DNA from: Eulemur rufifrons
Lineage: Eukaryota; Chordata; Mammalia; Primates; Lemuridae
Length of the DNA stretch: 64,000 nucleotides
Reading direction: 5' to 3'
NCBI RefSeq assembly: GCF_041146395.1
Contig: NC_090989.1
Coordinates: forward strand, 171,337,501-171,401,500
Shown piece by piece: positions 48,085-59,779 of this stretch. The position numbers were made by a program, and so were the translations under genes. Below the pieces are notes generated by a model. The model ran no database searches, had not been told where the DNA came from, and worked only from the letters and a program-made list of their open reading frames with translations. Every line of letters begins with the position of its first letter. Position 1 is the first letter of the stretch.

Positions 48085-48710
48085 CTTTCTTTTCCCCAAA
48101 GTAATCTATGTTCAAAGAAGAAAACTAGAAAATGCAGATGAGCTAAAAGAAAAGAAAAATAATCCAATCATTCTATTATCTAAATACAAAAGCTGTTAAT
48201 ATTCTAGGGCATAGCCTTCTAGTCCTATATTTCTGTATATTTTTAAAACTAAAAATGAGGTCACATTGTACATAGAAACACAAGTTTTTTTGCAAGTTAA
48301 GAGTAATTCTTGAACATTCATTTACCAAATATTACTAGTTTCCTTCTAGTGTGCTGGTATGTACAGGGGAAAAAAAAGCATTTCATGCCATCATATGGCT
48401 TTCTATAGTGTCAGTTTTCATGACTCCATGGTGTTAACATCAAATGGCTGTACCATAAATTACTCAACCAATACTCCATTATCAGATATTTAGATGGTCC
48501 CCTCCCCTCTTTTTTGTTTTGTTTTCTCCTTCTCCCCTTTTTTCTCCCCCTCACTCCTTGCCTCCCTTCCCTCCTTCCTTCCTCTTTCTTCTTTTCCTCC
48601 TCCTCCTCTTCCTTCTCTTTACTGTCATAAAGGCCGCCATCATGAATATCCTTGTGCCTTAACCTTCATACACATCCCTGATGACTTCAGAATCAATTTG
48701 GCCCCCACTG
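48085..48710 (-). mobile_element. Old L1M, antisense, with polypyrimidine insertion
   Basis: AGAAAACTAGAAAATGCAGA, TTAATATTCTAGGGCATAGC, GGCTGTACCATAAATTACTC, ATTATCAGATATTTAGATGG. After the pyrimidine tract come ATCCTTGTGCCTTAACCTTC and CATCCCTGATGACTTCAGAA, still in L1 order. Confidence 0.65.
48498..48620 (+). repeat. Polypyrimidine tract
   Basis: 123 bases with only four purines (48516, 48521, 48553, 48560). Mixed CCT/CTT/TTC units, not a clean microsatellite. Lies inside the old L1. Confidence 0.95.
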
Positions 48711-48711
48711 C

Positions 48712-50220
48712 TTTGGAAATCACCTGCTGTTACTGCATGCAACCAAGATCACATGGCCATCAGCAAACCCACAAACATTTCAAGTGCAAAAATGCAAGTG
48801 TTTGCTCCCCCCCAGTAACACTGATGGGAGAGTGAAGGTTGTAAGATGAGAGGCAGGACAGCCAATCCTCACTTGAGATGTGGTTTTCACGTTGTCTAGA
48901 CCTGCTGGGGCAAGCCAGACTTTGGCCGGGAGCACCTTTATAATGTCTTCTGCCAGAGGCTTCCCAAGATTCTCAACTTCTTTGTGAGTTCCCAGCGACG
49001 ATTCTTGACATTCACAGTGAGTTAAAGAAGAAAAAGTCGTGCTTGCGGACAAATTAAAACAGACAATGCCAACTGGCCGGGAGTCATCCATTCTGTGTAT
49101 GAAAGGTGGGGAGCCCTGTTACAGCCCTAAGTAAACAGGTTATGGAGACAAAAGACAAAGTGTTTTCTTTTCTGAGCACTGGAAATTCAGGAACAACTTG
49201 CATCAGATTTTGTAACCTTCGCAAGAGTTTGGGTATCATAGCAAAACAATTTTACTCCTCATTTCTGAGCCAATAACCAGGTTTTTTGACCTGAATGCCA
49301 AAGATGGCTGTGGAACCAACCCAAATCAGGTTACATTCAGAGGGTTTGGGAGGAAGTGGGGTTGGAATCAAAGGTGTTGAGGACAACATGGTGTATTTGC
49401 AAAGATACCCAAAGTCATTTCCACTCTCACTTTTGACAATTGCTTGACTCTATGTCAACATTTTGAACTTGAAGGATTCTCCAGGTAAGCAGAGGACAAA
49501 GGGAGAAAGGATGTGTCCTAGTCAACCAAGAAACACACCTTGTAAATGTGGGAGGCAACTTCTGGCGTCATGTTTTCAGGACATAAGGGGCTGAGATGCA
49601 GGAAGAAGCCACCCAACACAAAAGCATTTAAAGTTGTGTGGTTTTCCTGGGCATGAAGCACAGGAAAGAGTTCAGGGGAAGGGAAGAATGCTTTGTTCAT
49701 AAATTATAAAGCTAAGCAAACAGTGCAGGTTGGAAAGGAATTGTAATGTTTTAATATTGTGCAAAAGAATAGAAGATAAATCCACTTAGCATTGACGGGA
49801 GCAGCCGTGTGAATAATCCAGAAAGCACTGCTCCAAGTCCTGAGAATGAATAATGTGATCTCTTGCCCCAACATATTTCTCTTTCTAAATATGTTTCCTG
49901 GAGTTTATTGTTAAAATTAATGAGCATTCCCTGAGTGGCTGGGGAGCCCAGTAAAAGCCCTGTGACCTGCATATTAGGTGACACAAAGAAACCTCCCTGG
50001 GGTCAAAATGTTCTTCCAGATAACCTATATGTGGATCAATGAGAGTTCACTGGATGTGTATTGTCTAGGACTTTTTTGAGTTCAAAAACCCTTGAATCCA
50101 TTCTTTTGATGATACTTTGGGTGTGGTTATTCCAGTGCCCTGGACACTACTGATCACTCATGTCACATTTTCTGATGTTTAGGACATTATCACCCCATTT
50201 TATTTTCTCATTTTATTACC
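48712..50220. other. Repeat-poor stretch
   Basis: About 1.5 kb without recognised repeat. A 103-codon antisense frame at 48780-49091 has no domain. No gene called. Confidence 0.45.
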
Positions 50221-50224
50221 ACTA

Positions 50225-50390
50225 GCTGAAATTATCTTATTTAAATTTTTAAAAAACTTAAACCAGAACATAAGCTGCAGGAGGCTCAGAAGTTCCTCTG
50301 TCCTGTTAACTGTAGTATTTTCTGTGCCTAATACAGTACCTGGCACCTAGTAGGTGCTCAGTAAATATTTGCTGAGGAAACCAACACATG
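50225..50390 (+). repeat. L2 3' end
   Basis: CATAAGCTGCAGGAGGCTCA, CAGTACCTGGCACCTAGTAG, GTGCTCAGTAAATATTTGCT. Confidence 0.8.
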
Positions 50391-50499
50391 TTTGCATCCA
50401 ACGCACTTTCTAGGAAGGAAGTCAGTGCTCCCTGAAGGCTCAGTGCCAGCTGAGCTCCCTAGAATAATCTTTTTCCACCATCATCTCTTCTTTCTTTCT

Positions 50500-50880
50500 T
50501 TCTTTTTTCCTTTCTAAAAATTAAGCTATGCATTACAAACATTAAAACTCATTCTTCTCAGTATGCAATTCTGCAAGTTTTGACAAATGCATACAGTCAT
50601 ATAACCACCATAATCAAGATGGAATAGATGCACCACCCCCACAATTCCCCCATGCTACTTCATGGTTACCACCCCTCAACCAATGTTCTGATTTCTGTCC
50701 CTATTATATGAAGATTTTTGAATCTGACTCTTTTCACTCGGCATAATACATTTGAGGTTCATCATTATGTTTGAGATTCATCTGTGCTGTATGTATCTGA
50801 ATTGATTCCTTTCAATTGCTGAGTAGTATTCCACTGTATGGATATAGCACAGTTTGTTTGTCCATTCTCCACTTGAGGAC
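50500..50880 (-). mobile_element. Old L1M, antisense
   Basis: TTTTGACAAATGCATACAGT, ACCATAATCAAGATGGAATA, GAGTAGTATTCCACTGTATG, CATTCTCCACTTGAGGACAT. Preceded by a short (CTTT)n at 50488-50505. Confidence 0.85.
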
Positions 50881-50929
50881 ATGTCCTCATCTCTTCTTAC
50901 ATGAAAAATTGTGCTCTCACAGTGGCTAA

Positions 50930-51110
50930 GGACAGAGCTTTTATGGTCAGCTGGAAATGAGATTGGATTCTGGGCCTGACACCTCTTCGCTATATGACCT
51001 ATGAGCAAGTCAGCGAAATGCTCCATGACTAGTTTCCTCAGGAAGAGTAGTGGGGATGACTTACAGAAAGTATTTAGCACAAAGTCTAGCAAGTAATAAG
51101 TGCATAAAAA
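50930..51110 (+). repeat. MIR SINE
   Basis: TATATGACCTATGAGCAAGT, AGTTTCCTCAGGAAGAGTAG, ATTTAGCACAAAGTCTAGCA. Confidence 0.7.
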
Positions 51111-51199
51111 ATGGCAGCTCCAATTGTTTTGAGTGGGGGGAATGGGGAAAGATCCTGCTCAAATTTCCCTTACTCTGATCCCTCACCAATATATAATCA

Positions 51200-51345
51200 T
51201 TTAGTCCTGTTATTTCACTCTTCTGAACTTTAATTTCTTTAACTGAAAAATGGGGATAATAATACCAATTTCACAGAATCGCTATGCAGATTAAGTAGGC
51301 TAACACACATAAGTATCCCAGTGTGGTGTGCCTGGCCCAGAAGAA
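51200..51345 (+). repeat. MIR fragment
   Basis: TAACTGAAAAATGGGGATAA, CACAGAATCGCTATGCAGAT. Confidence 0.7.
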
Positions 51346-51419
51346 AGTATGGTTAAATAGGAGAGTACCTAGAGCACTTGATCAGCATGACTCACACACC
51401 ATCTTCAAGGCTTGCAGGG

Positions 51420-51680
51420 ATTAGAAGGAAGCAGTGTTGTATAGACCGGAGGTGGAGGCTCTGGAGTCAGACTGCCTGGGTTTGATGCCCAGCTCTGCCC
51501 CTTTCTACCTGAGTGAACCTGGGCAAGTTACTTAATCTCTCTGTGTCTCCGTTTTCTCATCTGGAACAGGGAGATAATAAGAATACCCACCTATAGGGTT
51601 GTTCTGGGGATTATATGAGATAATGGCTGTCAAGTGCTTGGAACAGTGTCTGGCACATAGAGTTCAAGTTCAATAAATTG
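51420..51680 (+). repeat. MIR SINE, full length
   Basis: The best-preserved MIR here: CTCTGGAGTCAGACTGCCTG, CTGGGCAAGTTACTTAATCT, GTTTTCTCATCTGGAACAGG, GGTTGTTCTGGGGATTATAT, CAGTGTCTGGCACATAGAGT. Confidence 0.92.
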
Positions 51681-51684
51681 TCCG

Positions 51685-52970
51685 CTGCAAAGATATTGAA
51701 CATGCCTCACTCCCCTAGATGGCCTGTGCTTTAGGTATTTTGTATCATCACATTACGTTAGCACAGCTCCAGAAACAATGTAGGAGTTCAGTGCGTGATT
51801 GCTGAACTAAATTAATCTGATTAACACATTTCCCTTTGAGTCACATCATGATCTCAAATTTTATCATATATTTTGAAATGCAATGAAAAGCAATTTTTCA
51901 AAGGATACACTACAAAACTACCAGCAGTGAGATTCAGAAAAGCAGTTGAGGATGTACATAAGAAGTCTTTCATTAGAATGGTTGTGTAAAATTTTTCATA
52001 CTGGCCCCATTCTTTTGGAGAAAATCACCCTTGATTCTTCTGAAAGAGGCCTTTGACATGTCACTTGTATTTTCCTTCATAGAAGAACACGTTGAGTTTT
52101 TGTGATGGCTTGGTAGCCTTTGGACGTCAAACTTGTCTGTTTTCGGGCTCCAGGACTGGCCTGTCTTGTGATTCCATATAAAGTGATTGTCTTCTCTGTG
52201 CCATAGGTGCTCCACCTTTGTGCATTGCAGACTTCGATCAACAATTATTTTAAAGCTGCTTGGTATCCATAAAGGTGGTAGGTGTGTGCTGGGAGTAAGG
52301 AAAGGCACTGTAAAAGTTACTATCTTTCATTTTAAAGAAGTGAGAGGGTTTGGACATTATTTGGTAAGAAGATAGCTTTATGTATTTACTCCCGCTCGTC
52401 AAGTTTATGAAGCCCTCATTCAGGTCTATTTATTTATTCATTCATTTATTATATAATTATCAAGCACCTACAATGTTGCCCAGCTATCAAAAGACAGGCT
52501 GGCTCCCTTGGTGGAAGGCACGTGAGTGCATAAGTCAGGTTTTGAATCACATGCTGTTGGCCACTGTGAATGTTCAGGGGTGCTCAGCATCAAAACTGGT
52601 CCAATTGGAGTGAATCTCTAAACTCAGGTGAGAACTACCAGAAAACAGGTAGTTGTTTCTTCCTGGACTTGACATCAGAAGCAGCTCCTGGTGGCTATCC
52701 TGACACTGCAGGGGACACTGCCCAAGAATGGGATCAACACAGAGAAACCTGGGCTCCGGTCTTCAGAGAGAGAAACAAGATGCCAATGAGAGGGTCAGAG
52801 GCCTCTGAGTGTGTCTGAGAGCCAGTCTATTGATGGCCTTTTCAATGTTCAAGCCAATCAGTCCATGCTCTTGCACCTGTTTTTTTGTTTTTTGTTTTTT
52901 CTTTGGCCTATACTGGTTTGGGGTGGGTTGTCTATGGCTTGAATTAGAAAGAGTCCTATTTAATATTACA
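51685..52970. other. Mostly unassigned; small L2 trace
   Basis: 52425-52485 (TTCATTCATTTATTATATAA, CAAGCACCTACAATGTTGCC) looks like an antisense L2 end. The rest, including a 111-codon antisense frame at 51973-52308, has no recognisable domain. Confidence 0.4.
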
Positions 52971-52974
52971 ACCA

Positions 52975-53105
52975 CGTATTGGTTATGAGATCTTAGGATA
53001 ACTTAACCAAACCACTCTGAACTTTAATTTTCTCATCTGTAAAATGGGGATAATAACTAAATGTGTGGTTTACTTGTGACAATTAGAAATGAGGTTAGTA
53101 CATAC
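52975..53105 (+). repeat. MIR fragment
   Basis: GGTTATGAGATCTTAGGATA, TTTTCTCATCTGTAAAATGG. Confidence 0.75.
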
Positions 53106-53132
53106 TAACACATGAAGAAACAGACCTTTCTT

Positions 53133-53467
53133 TTTTTTTTTTTTTTTGAGACAGAGTCTCACTCTTTTGCCCAGGCTAGAGTGAGTGCCGTGGCGTCAGC
53201 CTAGCTCACAGCAACCTCAAACTCCTGAGCTCAAGGGATCCTCCTGCCTCAGCCTCCCGAGTAGCTGGGACTACAGGCATGTACCACCATGCCCAGCTAA
53301 TTTTTTCTATATATATTTTTAGCTGTCCATATAATTTCTTTCTATTTTCAGTAGAGATGGGGTCTCGCTCTTGCTCAGGCTAGTCTTGAACTCCTGAGCT
53401 CAAACGATCCGCCCACCTCGGCCTCCCAGAGTGCTAGGATTACAGGTGTGAGCCACCACGCCCGGCC
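53133..53467 (-). repeat. Young strepsirrhine-type Alu, antisense
   Basis: Carries the lineage linker insertion in reverse (about 53308-53350) and ends CCACCACGCCCGGCC. The target duplication GAAACAGACCTTTCTT is perfect at 16 bp (53117-53132 and 53468-53483). Confidence 0.97.
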
Positions 53468-53483
53468 GAAACAGACCTTTCTT

Positions 53484-53640
53484 AAATGTCACCTTCCCAG
53501 GGAGAGCTCTCCTGACTCTCCTATTTAAAATTTCTAGCCTCAGTATCTCTGTCTCTCTATGTCTGCTTTATTTCTGTAGCCCTTATCTTCTATCTGTGGC
53601 AAAGTGATTTATTTAATGGTCCTGACTAATGGTCTCCCTG
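53484..53640 (+). repeat. L2 fragment
   Basis: AAATGTCACCTTCCCAGGGA, GAGCTCTCCTGACTCTCCTA. Confidence 0.7.
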
Positions 53641-53644
53641 TATC

Positions 53645-54104
53645 TGCGTCTTTTGCCCTGTAGGCCTCTATCACTTAATCATGTGACCTTTCTTGGCCAA
53701 TCAGATGGGGCTGTAGGCCCCTGTTACCCAATCATGTGACTTTTCTTGGCCGATGGGATGTTAGCAACTGGTATGGAAGCAGAGACTTGAAAAGCCTGTG
53801 TACATTTCTGTTTACCCTGTTGTAGCACTAGGCTGTTTTCCTTTGCCTCTCTGTTTAGCCATGAGAGCATGCCTGGGCTAGCCAGCTGGAGGGATGTGAG
53901 ACACACATAGACCAGAACGGCCTAGTTTGCTCCAGCTGACACCAGGTGTCTGAGCCCTCAGCTGCCAGCGAGCCAGCTGCCTTCCAGAACATGTGAGTCA
54001 GTCCAGAGGAGACCAGAAGAACCATCCAGCCAGGCTCTCTGACCTGCAGAATCAGGAGCTAAGTAAATGATTTGGAGTGGTTCATTATACAGCACAAGCT
54101 ACCT
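53645..54104 (+). mobile_element. MaLR solitary LTR (MLT1-type)
   Basis: Two copies of the CAATCATGTGAC phrase, GCCATGAGAGCATGCCTGGG, CCAGCTGACACCAGGTGTCT, GGAGCTAAGTAAATGATTTG, in MLT1 order. No internal genes. Confidence 0.7.
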
Positions 54105-54285
54105 GATCCACTAACATATCTAATTGTCTTATTTGTTATGCATACTATCTCTCCCAACCAGACTAAAAGCCCCAAGTGGGTAGAGATTTTTGCCTGTTTT
54201 GTTCAGAGCTATGCCCAGTGTCTAGAGCAGAGCTTGGCAGACAGTAGGTACTTGATAAATAGTTGTTGAAAATTAAATGAATAAC
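54105..54285 (+). repeat. L2 3' end
   Basis: GACTAAAAGCCCCAAGTGGG, CAGAGCTTGGCAGACAGTAG, GATAAATAGTTGTTGAAAAT. Confidence 0.8.
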
Positions 54286-54289
54286 ATAT

Positions 54290-54780
54290 AAAGTACCCTA
54301 CAAAATGGCACCTGAGTTGATTAACAAGTGGTAACTAGTATAATGATAGGGTTAAATATTTTTATGACAGAGTCAACATTTTTCTCCCCTCAGAGTCTTC
54401 TGTTATTTTTCTCACTGACTTTGTTAAAAAAAAAAAATCGGAAAAAAGACAAGTGACCCTCCCTTGGGTACATGATGGTGGATGGGGTCGGCAGTAATGT
54501 CAGATAACGAGCTTAGTTCTTTTTCTTTCCAAATGGACGCCAGACTGTGGGCATTGGGAGACTTCGCCTGAGACTCTTCACTTGTTGGTTGTCTGCGTAC
54601 CACCCTAGCAGCTCCCGTGGGTGCAGCAGGGCTGACATTTATGTGTGTAGGTAAAGCAAAAGAGGGACTTTGGCCGCCAGGAGGTCAGAAGAGAGCCTCA
54701 TGGCATAGATAATTTTCTTTCAAAACAATCATCACATTTGAAGTCATGAATCAGTTACCAGATGATCTGTTTAATTTTTC
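54290..54780. other. Unassigned, likely single-copy DNA
   Basis: No gene or repeat recognised. Confidence 0.4.
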
Positions 54781-54784
54781 TCTT

Positions 54785-54895
54785 CTCTACCAGGCTGGAA
54801 GCCCCCTGAAGGAAGGGATCACTTCTGTTTCATTCACCATTATAACCTCATCATCCCGCACAGGGCAGGCGTTCGTGAATGAATCATGAGTTAAC
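54785..54895 (+). repeat. L2 3' fragment
   Basis: GGCTGGAAGCCCCCTGAAGG, then CGTGAATGAATCATGAG. Confidence 0.6.
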
Positions 54896-55019
54896 GAATC
54901 ATGAATTTCAGAAAGCAAGCTTCTTGAACTGAAGGACTATGTCCTTCCACAAATATGGTGTGAACTTGGCATTATGGTAGCAGTTCACGTGTGCGCAATC
55001 ACTCTCATTTTCTGGCAAA

Positions 55020-55145
55020 TAACAAGCAAATGTTATGGAGCCCCTACTATGCACCAGGCACTGTTCTAAGCACACAATGTACTGCCTCACCGTGGAGGCA
55101 GGTACTACAGTAAGACCCATTCATGGATGAGGAATTGAAACACAG
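55020..55145 (-). repeat. MIR fragment
   Basis: CCCCTACTATGCACCAGGCA, CATGGATGAGGAATTGAAAC. Confidence 0.75.
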
Positions 55146-55149
55146 TATG

Positions 55150-55260
55150 CCTCTCTTTGAATGCTGTGGTGCGCCTTGGGTAAGTCATGCTCCTTCTGAA
55201 CTTCTGTCCTCATCTATAAAATAAGGGGGTCGGTCAGGTTAGAGCAAACTTTCCTCCTAT
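55150..55260 (+). repeat. MIR fragment
   Basis: CTTGGGTAAGTCATGCTCCT, TCCTCATCTATAAAATAAGG. Confidence 0.65.
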
Positions 55261-55489
55261 GTGTTCTTAGGAGAGCTATAAATCTGGTGTGTTCAGGGGA
55301 AAAATAAAGGCTTTTGTGGTGAGTAGACTTGTGTTTCATCCCACATGCCTTTGGCCCACCTTATTTCAGGGTAGCCAGGTGGAAACTTCCACGTGCATTG
55401 CCAGAGTTCCGTGTCAAATGTTTCTCTCAGTGTCTCTTTGCTTTCCTGCCTCAGAGCTTTACTCAAAGCTGTGGAGAACTATTCCACCA

Positions 55490-55875
55490 TTTTCTGCTGT
55501 TATCACAGAGTACCAGAGACTGGGTAATTTGTAAAGAATAGAAGTTTATTTGACTCATGGTTCTGGAGGCTGGGAAGTCTGAGAGCACCACACTGGCGTC
55601 TGAAAAGGGCTTTGTGCTACATTATCCCATGGCAGAAGGTAGAAGGGCAAACAAGTGGGTGGGACAGGGAGGGAAAAGGGGCCAAACTCATCCTTTTTTC
55701 AGGAGCCCACTCCTGTGATAAGTAACCCACTTCCGCAATAATGGCATCAATCCATTCAGGAGGGTAGAGTCCTCCTGACCTAAGCACCTCTTAAAAATTC
55801 CACCTCTCAGTAACTTTATAATGGCCATTAAATTTCAACATGAGTTTTGGAGGGGACATTCAAACCATAGCAACC
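55490..55875 (-). mobile_element. MaLR solitary LTR (MST/THE1-like)
   Basis: Antisense: AGACTGGGTAATTTGTAAAG, TTGACTCATGGTTCTGGAGG, ATCAATCCATTCAGGAGGGT, TTTCAACATGAGTTTTGGAG, CATTCAAACCATAGCA. No internal genes. The exact subfamily is not certain. Confidence 0.75.
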
Positions 55876-55879
55876 AGGA

Positions 55880-57220
55880 CATGGGTGCAAACCCGGGAAG
55901 TGCAGGGCACTTAACCCTGTAGGGGCAACATTCAACCAATGGAGAATGGGAGCCCTAGTTGCTTCACCTTCTAGTGGGACAATTTTGGGGCATCTTTTAT
56001 ACGGTCCTTTAGAGCTTTTCCAGCAATATTGACTTCCAGTTGCTCACAGTGGTAACCAGCTCATTAATGTGCTTTTATTGCCTTTTGTTATCTCCCTGTT
56101 TCATTCTTCCTGCTTCCTCATTTCTGATTACTGGAATCAACTCCCAAATAAACTATACCTGATGCTAAGCCTTTGCCTGTGCTTTTCAGAGAATCCAAAT
56201 TAAGACACATGGTCAAATAATTTGGGGAAATACTGTATGCTGTTCTTCTCTCAGACATGCACACTACACATGCATATGTTCAAGGCTCTGAGAAGTCCCG
56301 CTGCAAATAACCTGTCCAGCTTTCTGTAACTCGGGCTTTCCCAAACTTATTTGTCCATAAAAATCTTTTACTCCTAACATCTTTTAAGGTTCCCTAGAAT
56401 AAGTGTCCTATGAAATATGCTTTGAGAAATGTTGGCTGGTGTCATCTCAAAGATATTTTCCCTCATTTTTATTCTGCGAGTTGATGGGTGGATACAGCAG
56501 CCTCAGCTGTCATTCCCTGGCATGGAGCCAACAGCCAAACAGAACTGCCTGGGTGGAAGATTTCTCTCAGGGGCAGGGACAAGAACCTTCAGAAAAGGCT
56601 TCTTTGAAAACGGAAAACCTTTTTTTTCTGGAAACCCTTTTCCTCAGAAAAGTGTCTTCTTCTCCCTTTCTTTAAACGTGGGACGGTCAGCCTGCTGGTG
56701 GGCCAGGCATGTCTGGCTGGCTGGGCTGGGAGTGCAGCTGTGGGCATCTTGAGAGAAAGCTCCACTTTCTGATGACGCAGGAGCCTGGATGAGATGAACA
56801 GGAAATGTTTGCCAACTTGCCTGCCTCCCCACACTCTCTTGCTAACAAGCAACCATGGGAGAATTTAATTGGCGTGGGTCCAGTGAGGATAATTATTTCC
56901 TACGGTGGTGCACAGAAGGGCACTCAGGGGACCGGCGATTGCAGGGGCAGGAGGATGTGCAGGAAGCCTGGGGCTTGGGGTCTGCAGCCTCCCATGGGGG
57001 CTGGATGGTGGCAGTGGAGATGGGTGACCGGCAGCCAATCCAGCTCCCTTTGCCCCTCAAAGTCTTAAATGGAAGGAACAGCATTCGGGTTCTTGGATTT
57101 GGGGGATCAGGTTACACTTATTTGAGGGAAATGCTTGAAAATTAAATCGTTCTCTGTTTCTGAATCCTTTGTTGAAGGATGTACACCTACAACCTTTTAT
57201 CAAATTCTTTATATTCAATA
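55880..57220. other. Mostly unassigned
   Basis: 56040-56215 has an LTR-like end (ATCAACTCCCAAATAAACTA, CCAAATTAAGACA). The rest is unassigned; frames of 107 codons or fewer have no domain. Confidence 0.4.
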
Positions 57221-57224
57221 ATTA

Positions 57225-57440
57225 GTCTACGTCAGAATTTTTCAACTCCAGCACTTTTGACATTTAGGAGGGATAATTCTCTGCCAATTTGTAGGCTGCT
57301 TAGCAGCATTCCTGGCCTCTACTCACTAGATAACCAGTAGCACCTCTCTCTCCTCAACTGTTATAACCAAAAATATCTCTGGACATTGCAGGATGTTCCA
57401 GGGGGGGCATAGTTGGTCACAGACAAGGGCCACCAGTCTA
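57225..57440 (+). repeat. hAT-Charlie MITE
   Basis: ATTTTTCAACTCCAGCACTT, GGCTGCTTAGCAGCATTCCT, ACCAAAAATATCTCTGGACA. Third member of the 15663/47545 family. Confidence 0.82.
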
Positions 57441-57444
57441 CATT

Positions 57445-57715
57445 AAAGGGCAGTATGTATAATGGTTAAAGCCCAGGTTATGAACCAGGCTGTCTTTGTC
57501 CAAATTCTACTACTTTACCTGCGTGACCCTACGCACATCACTTAACCTCTCTGTGCCTCAGTTTTCTCATCTGTGGGATGGGAATAACAACAGTACCTAC
57601 CTGATGGGGTTCTTGTGAAGGTAAGTCAATACGTATGTAAATAAATATTTAAAAAGTCTTTAGCAGAGTCTGGCACATACCAAGCTCTCAATAACTGTAA
57701 ACTCTTATCATAATC
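57445..57715 (+). repeat. MIR SINE, full length
   Basis: TGTATAATGGTTAAAGCCCA, CATCACTTAACCTCTCTGTG, CCTCAGTTTTCTCATCTGTG, GTCTGGCACATACCAAGCTC. Confidence 0.9.
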
Positions 57716-57719
57716 ATCA

Positions 57720-57820
57720 TTATTTTTGTTTGCTCTTTGCTCCTAGACTGTAAGCTCTTTGAGTATAAAGACCAAGTCTTTTTATTTTTTAATCTTTGAT
57801 GTCTAGCGCAGGTACATGAT
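57720..57820 (+). repeat. L2 3' fragment
   Basis: TAGACTGTAAGCTCTTTGAG, TGTCTAGCGCAGGTACATGA. Confidence 0.7.
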
Positions 57821-57824
57821 AAAG

Positions 57825-58380
57825 ATTGAATATGAGAAGAAAGGAGGAAGCACAGCAATGGAACTTCCAGTGTCAAGACATGAGAGAGGGAGATTAAGAA
57901 TCTTTCCCAGACAGCTGGCCTGTGCCCCAGCCCTGGGGCGTGACCCTCACAGTTCCAGAGCAGACCCTCAGACGGAAGAGGGAGCAGAGGAGAGGATCCA
58001 CACAAAGCCCCAGGGGATGGGCAAAGGGACCCAAATGCAAAACTTTAAAGTGGTGTACAGATGAGTGGGACATGCTTGAAACTTCTTGAGGCTGGAGGTT
58101 GCAGGGGGGCTCTGTGCTAAGTAGAAGCGATTGCTAGAGCCTGGAAGAAGCAAGAAGCAAAGTAGGAATGTATGTTGTCTGCTTGTGCTTCAAGAAGGAC
58201 TGAAGTATGGCTAACAGTGTGTTATTTACTCCTCTATTCACAAGGCCCGTGAAGTCCATCCATGGACTTTGGGTAGAACCCTTTCGATAGAAGGTTGGAA
58301 CAACGCAGCTGAAGGCAACCAGGCTTCCACTGGCCGCTCAGAGCAGGGTCTGTCTCTAAGAGCTACAAGACAGAGGACTC
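57825..58380. other. Unassigned stretch
   Basis: An antisense 105-codon frame (57688-58005) overlaps the MIR/L2 and is not a gene; no repeat recognised otherwise. Confidence 0.4.
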
Positions 58381-58383
58381 TAG

Positions 58384-58590
58384 AACAGCACTGTCCAATG
58401 GAACTTTCTGCAATGAAGGAAATGGCTTGCATCTGTGCTGCCCCATATGGTAGCCACTAGCCACAGGTGGCTACTGAGCCCTTGAATGTGGCTAGTGTGA
58501 CTGAGGAACTGAATTTTAAATTAAGTTAAATTAAAGTAAAATGTAAATAGCCACATGTGGTTAGTGGCTCCCATACTGAACAACACAAGA
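58384..58590 (+). repeat. hAT-Charlie MITE (MER3-related type)
   Basis: Left end CAGCACTGTCCAATGGAACT, inner CCACTAGCCACAGGTGGCTA and, near the right end, ATAGCCACATGTGGTTAGTG form imperfect inverted repeats. The name is uncertain. Confidence 0.8.
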
Positions 58591-58834
58591 ACAGAAGGAA
58601 CCACACGGCTCTGGGTACCAGGCTCTTCAAGGACACACTGAAGGATTGTGGGCTCGCTGCGCTCATGGAGAAGGGTTAGGCATGAATACCTATTACTCCC
58701 CTCCCATATCCACCTGCCAGACAGGCTAAACAGTGTCCGTCCTGTTCTAGGCCATTGCATATTGCCAGGCCATGAGGAACCTACTGTGAAGGGAGAGAAA
58801 GAGACAGAAGTGACAACAACAACGATGGCAATTA

Positions 58835-59030
58835 CTTTATTACTATTATTGCTACAATCAACAATGTTTACAGAGCACCCAGTACATGCCGAGTACTAAG
58901 TATTTCACATGGACCATCACTCACTGCATAGGTCTGGTCATTATTGTCTTACAAATTCGGAAACTGAGGCACCAAGGGGTTAAGAAATATGCCAGTCACC
59001 CGCAGTGCACTGTGGAGCTAGGATGTTAAG
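58835..59030 (-). repeat. MIR SINE
   Basis: GTTTACAGAGCACCCAGTAC, CGGAAACTGAGGCACCAAGG. Confidence 0.78.
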
Positions 59031-59034
59031 TGGT

Positions 59035-59778
59035 TAGAAAGGGAGACCCTGGAATTAGGCTAACAATATTAGTGACTCAGAATCATTTTTGGGAAGGGAT
59101 CTGTAAGAAAATGTTAACACTGGCTACTTTTGCAAAGAAGGCCTCAGGTTGAAGTTGAAGGTAGGGGAGATTTTTCCTTTTTCTGTATTTAAGGCTTTCG
59201 ATGTCATATGAAACAACAAAAAAAATTACGTATCATCAGGGCTTATCTTGTTGTTGGGACTATAGGCCTTTTAATTTTTATTATTTTCTATATTAAAGCA
59301 ATCAAATTAATAGGAAGAGAATTCACTCTGTGCATCTGGCCACAGTGGGGAAAACTCAGTGCACCTGGTCACTTTGTGTGTTTGCAGTTTCTCCTCTCGG
59401 AGGGGAGCCCCCAGCAGACAATCCTATTTACACCACAGCAGGTGCCTGGACTTTGTGACCTGGGGTATAGGGTGACAGACTAGCCTGGTTTGCCCAGGAC
59501 TGAGAAGTTTCCTAAGACATGGGACTTTCAGTGCCCAAACTGGGAAAGTCCTGGGCAAACCTGGCCAAATTGAGGACCCTACTGGGAATGGGAAAAAGAT
59601 GAGCCCTTCATTGAAGACTCCAACCCACATGGCTCCTGCAGAGAAAGAACAGATTCCCAACAGGCTATTACTCAGGCGGACGAGGGGACTGCCAAACCAA
59701 GGACATGCCTTCTCTCCCCGGCATTGCTTGTTTTATACTTGGAAGTTCAAAGACAGGGCATCCTGAGATGTTAACTAC
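59035..59778. other. Unassigned stretch
   Basis: A 91-codon frame at 59208-59483 has a hydrophobic run (LLIFIIFYIKAI) from AT-rich DNA, with no signal-peptide or domain context. Not called a gene. Confidence 0.4.
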
Positions 59779-59779
59779 C

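Noticed and set aside
53645..54104. Endogenous retrovirus with coding capacity
   Set aside because: The four MaLR LTRs in the window are solitary; no gag, pol or env-like sequence lies next to any of them.
59208..59483. Possible small membrane protein
   Set aside because: The hydrophobic run comes from AT-rich codons; no conserved context.
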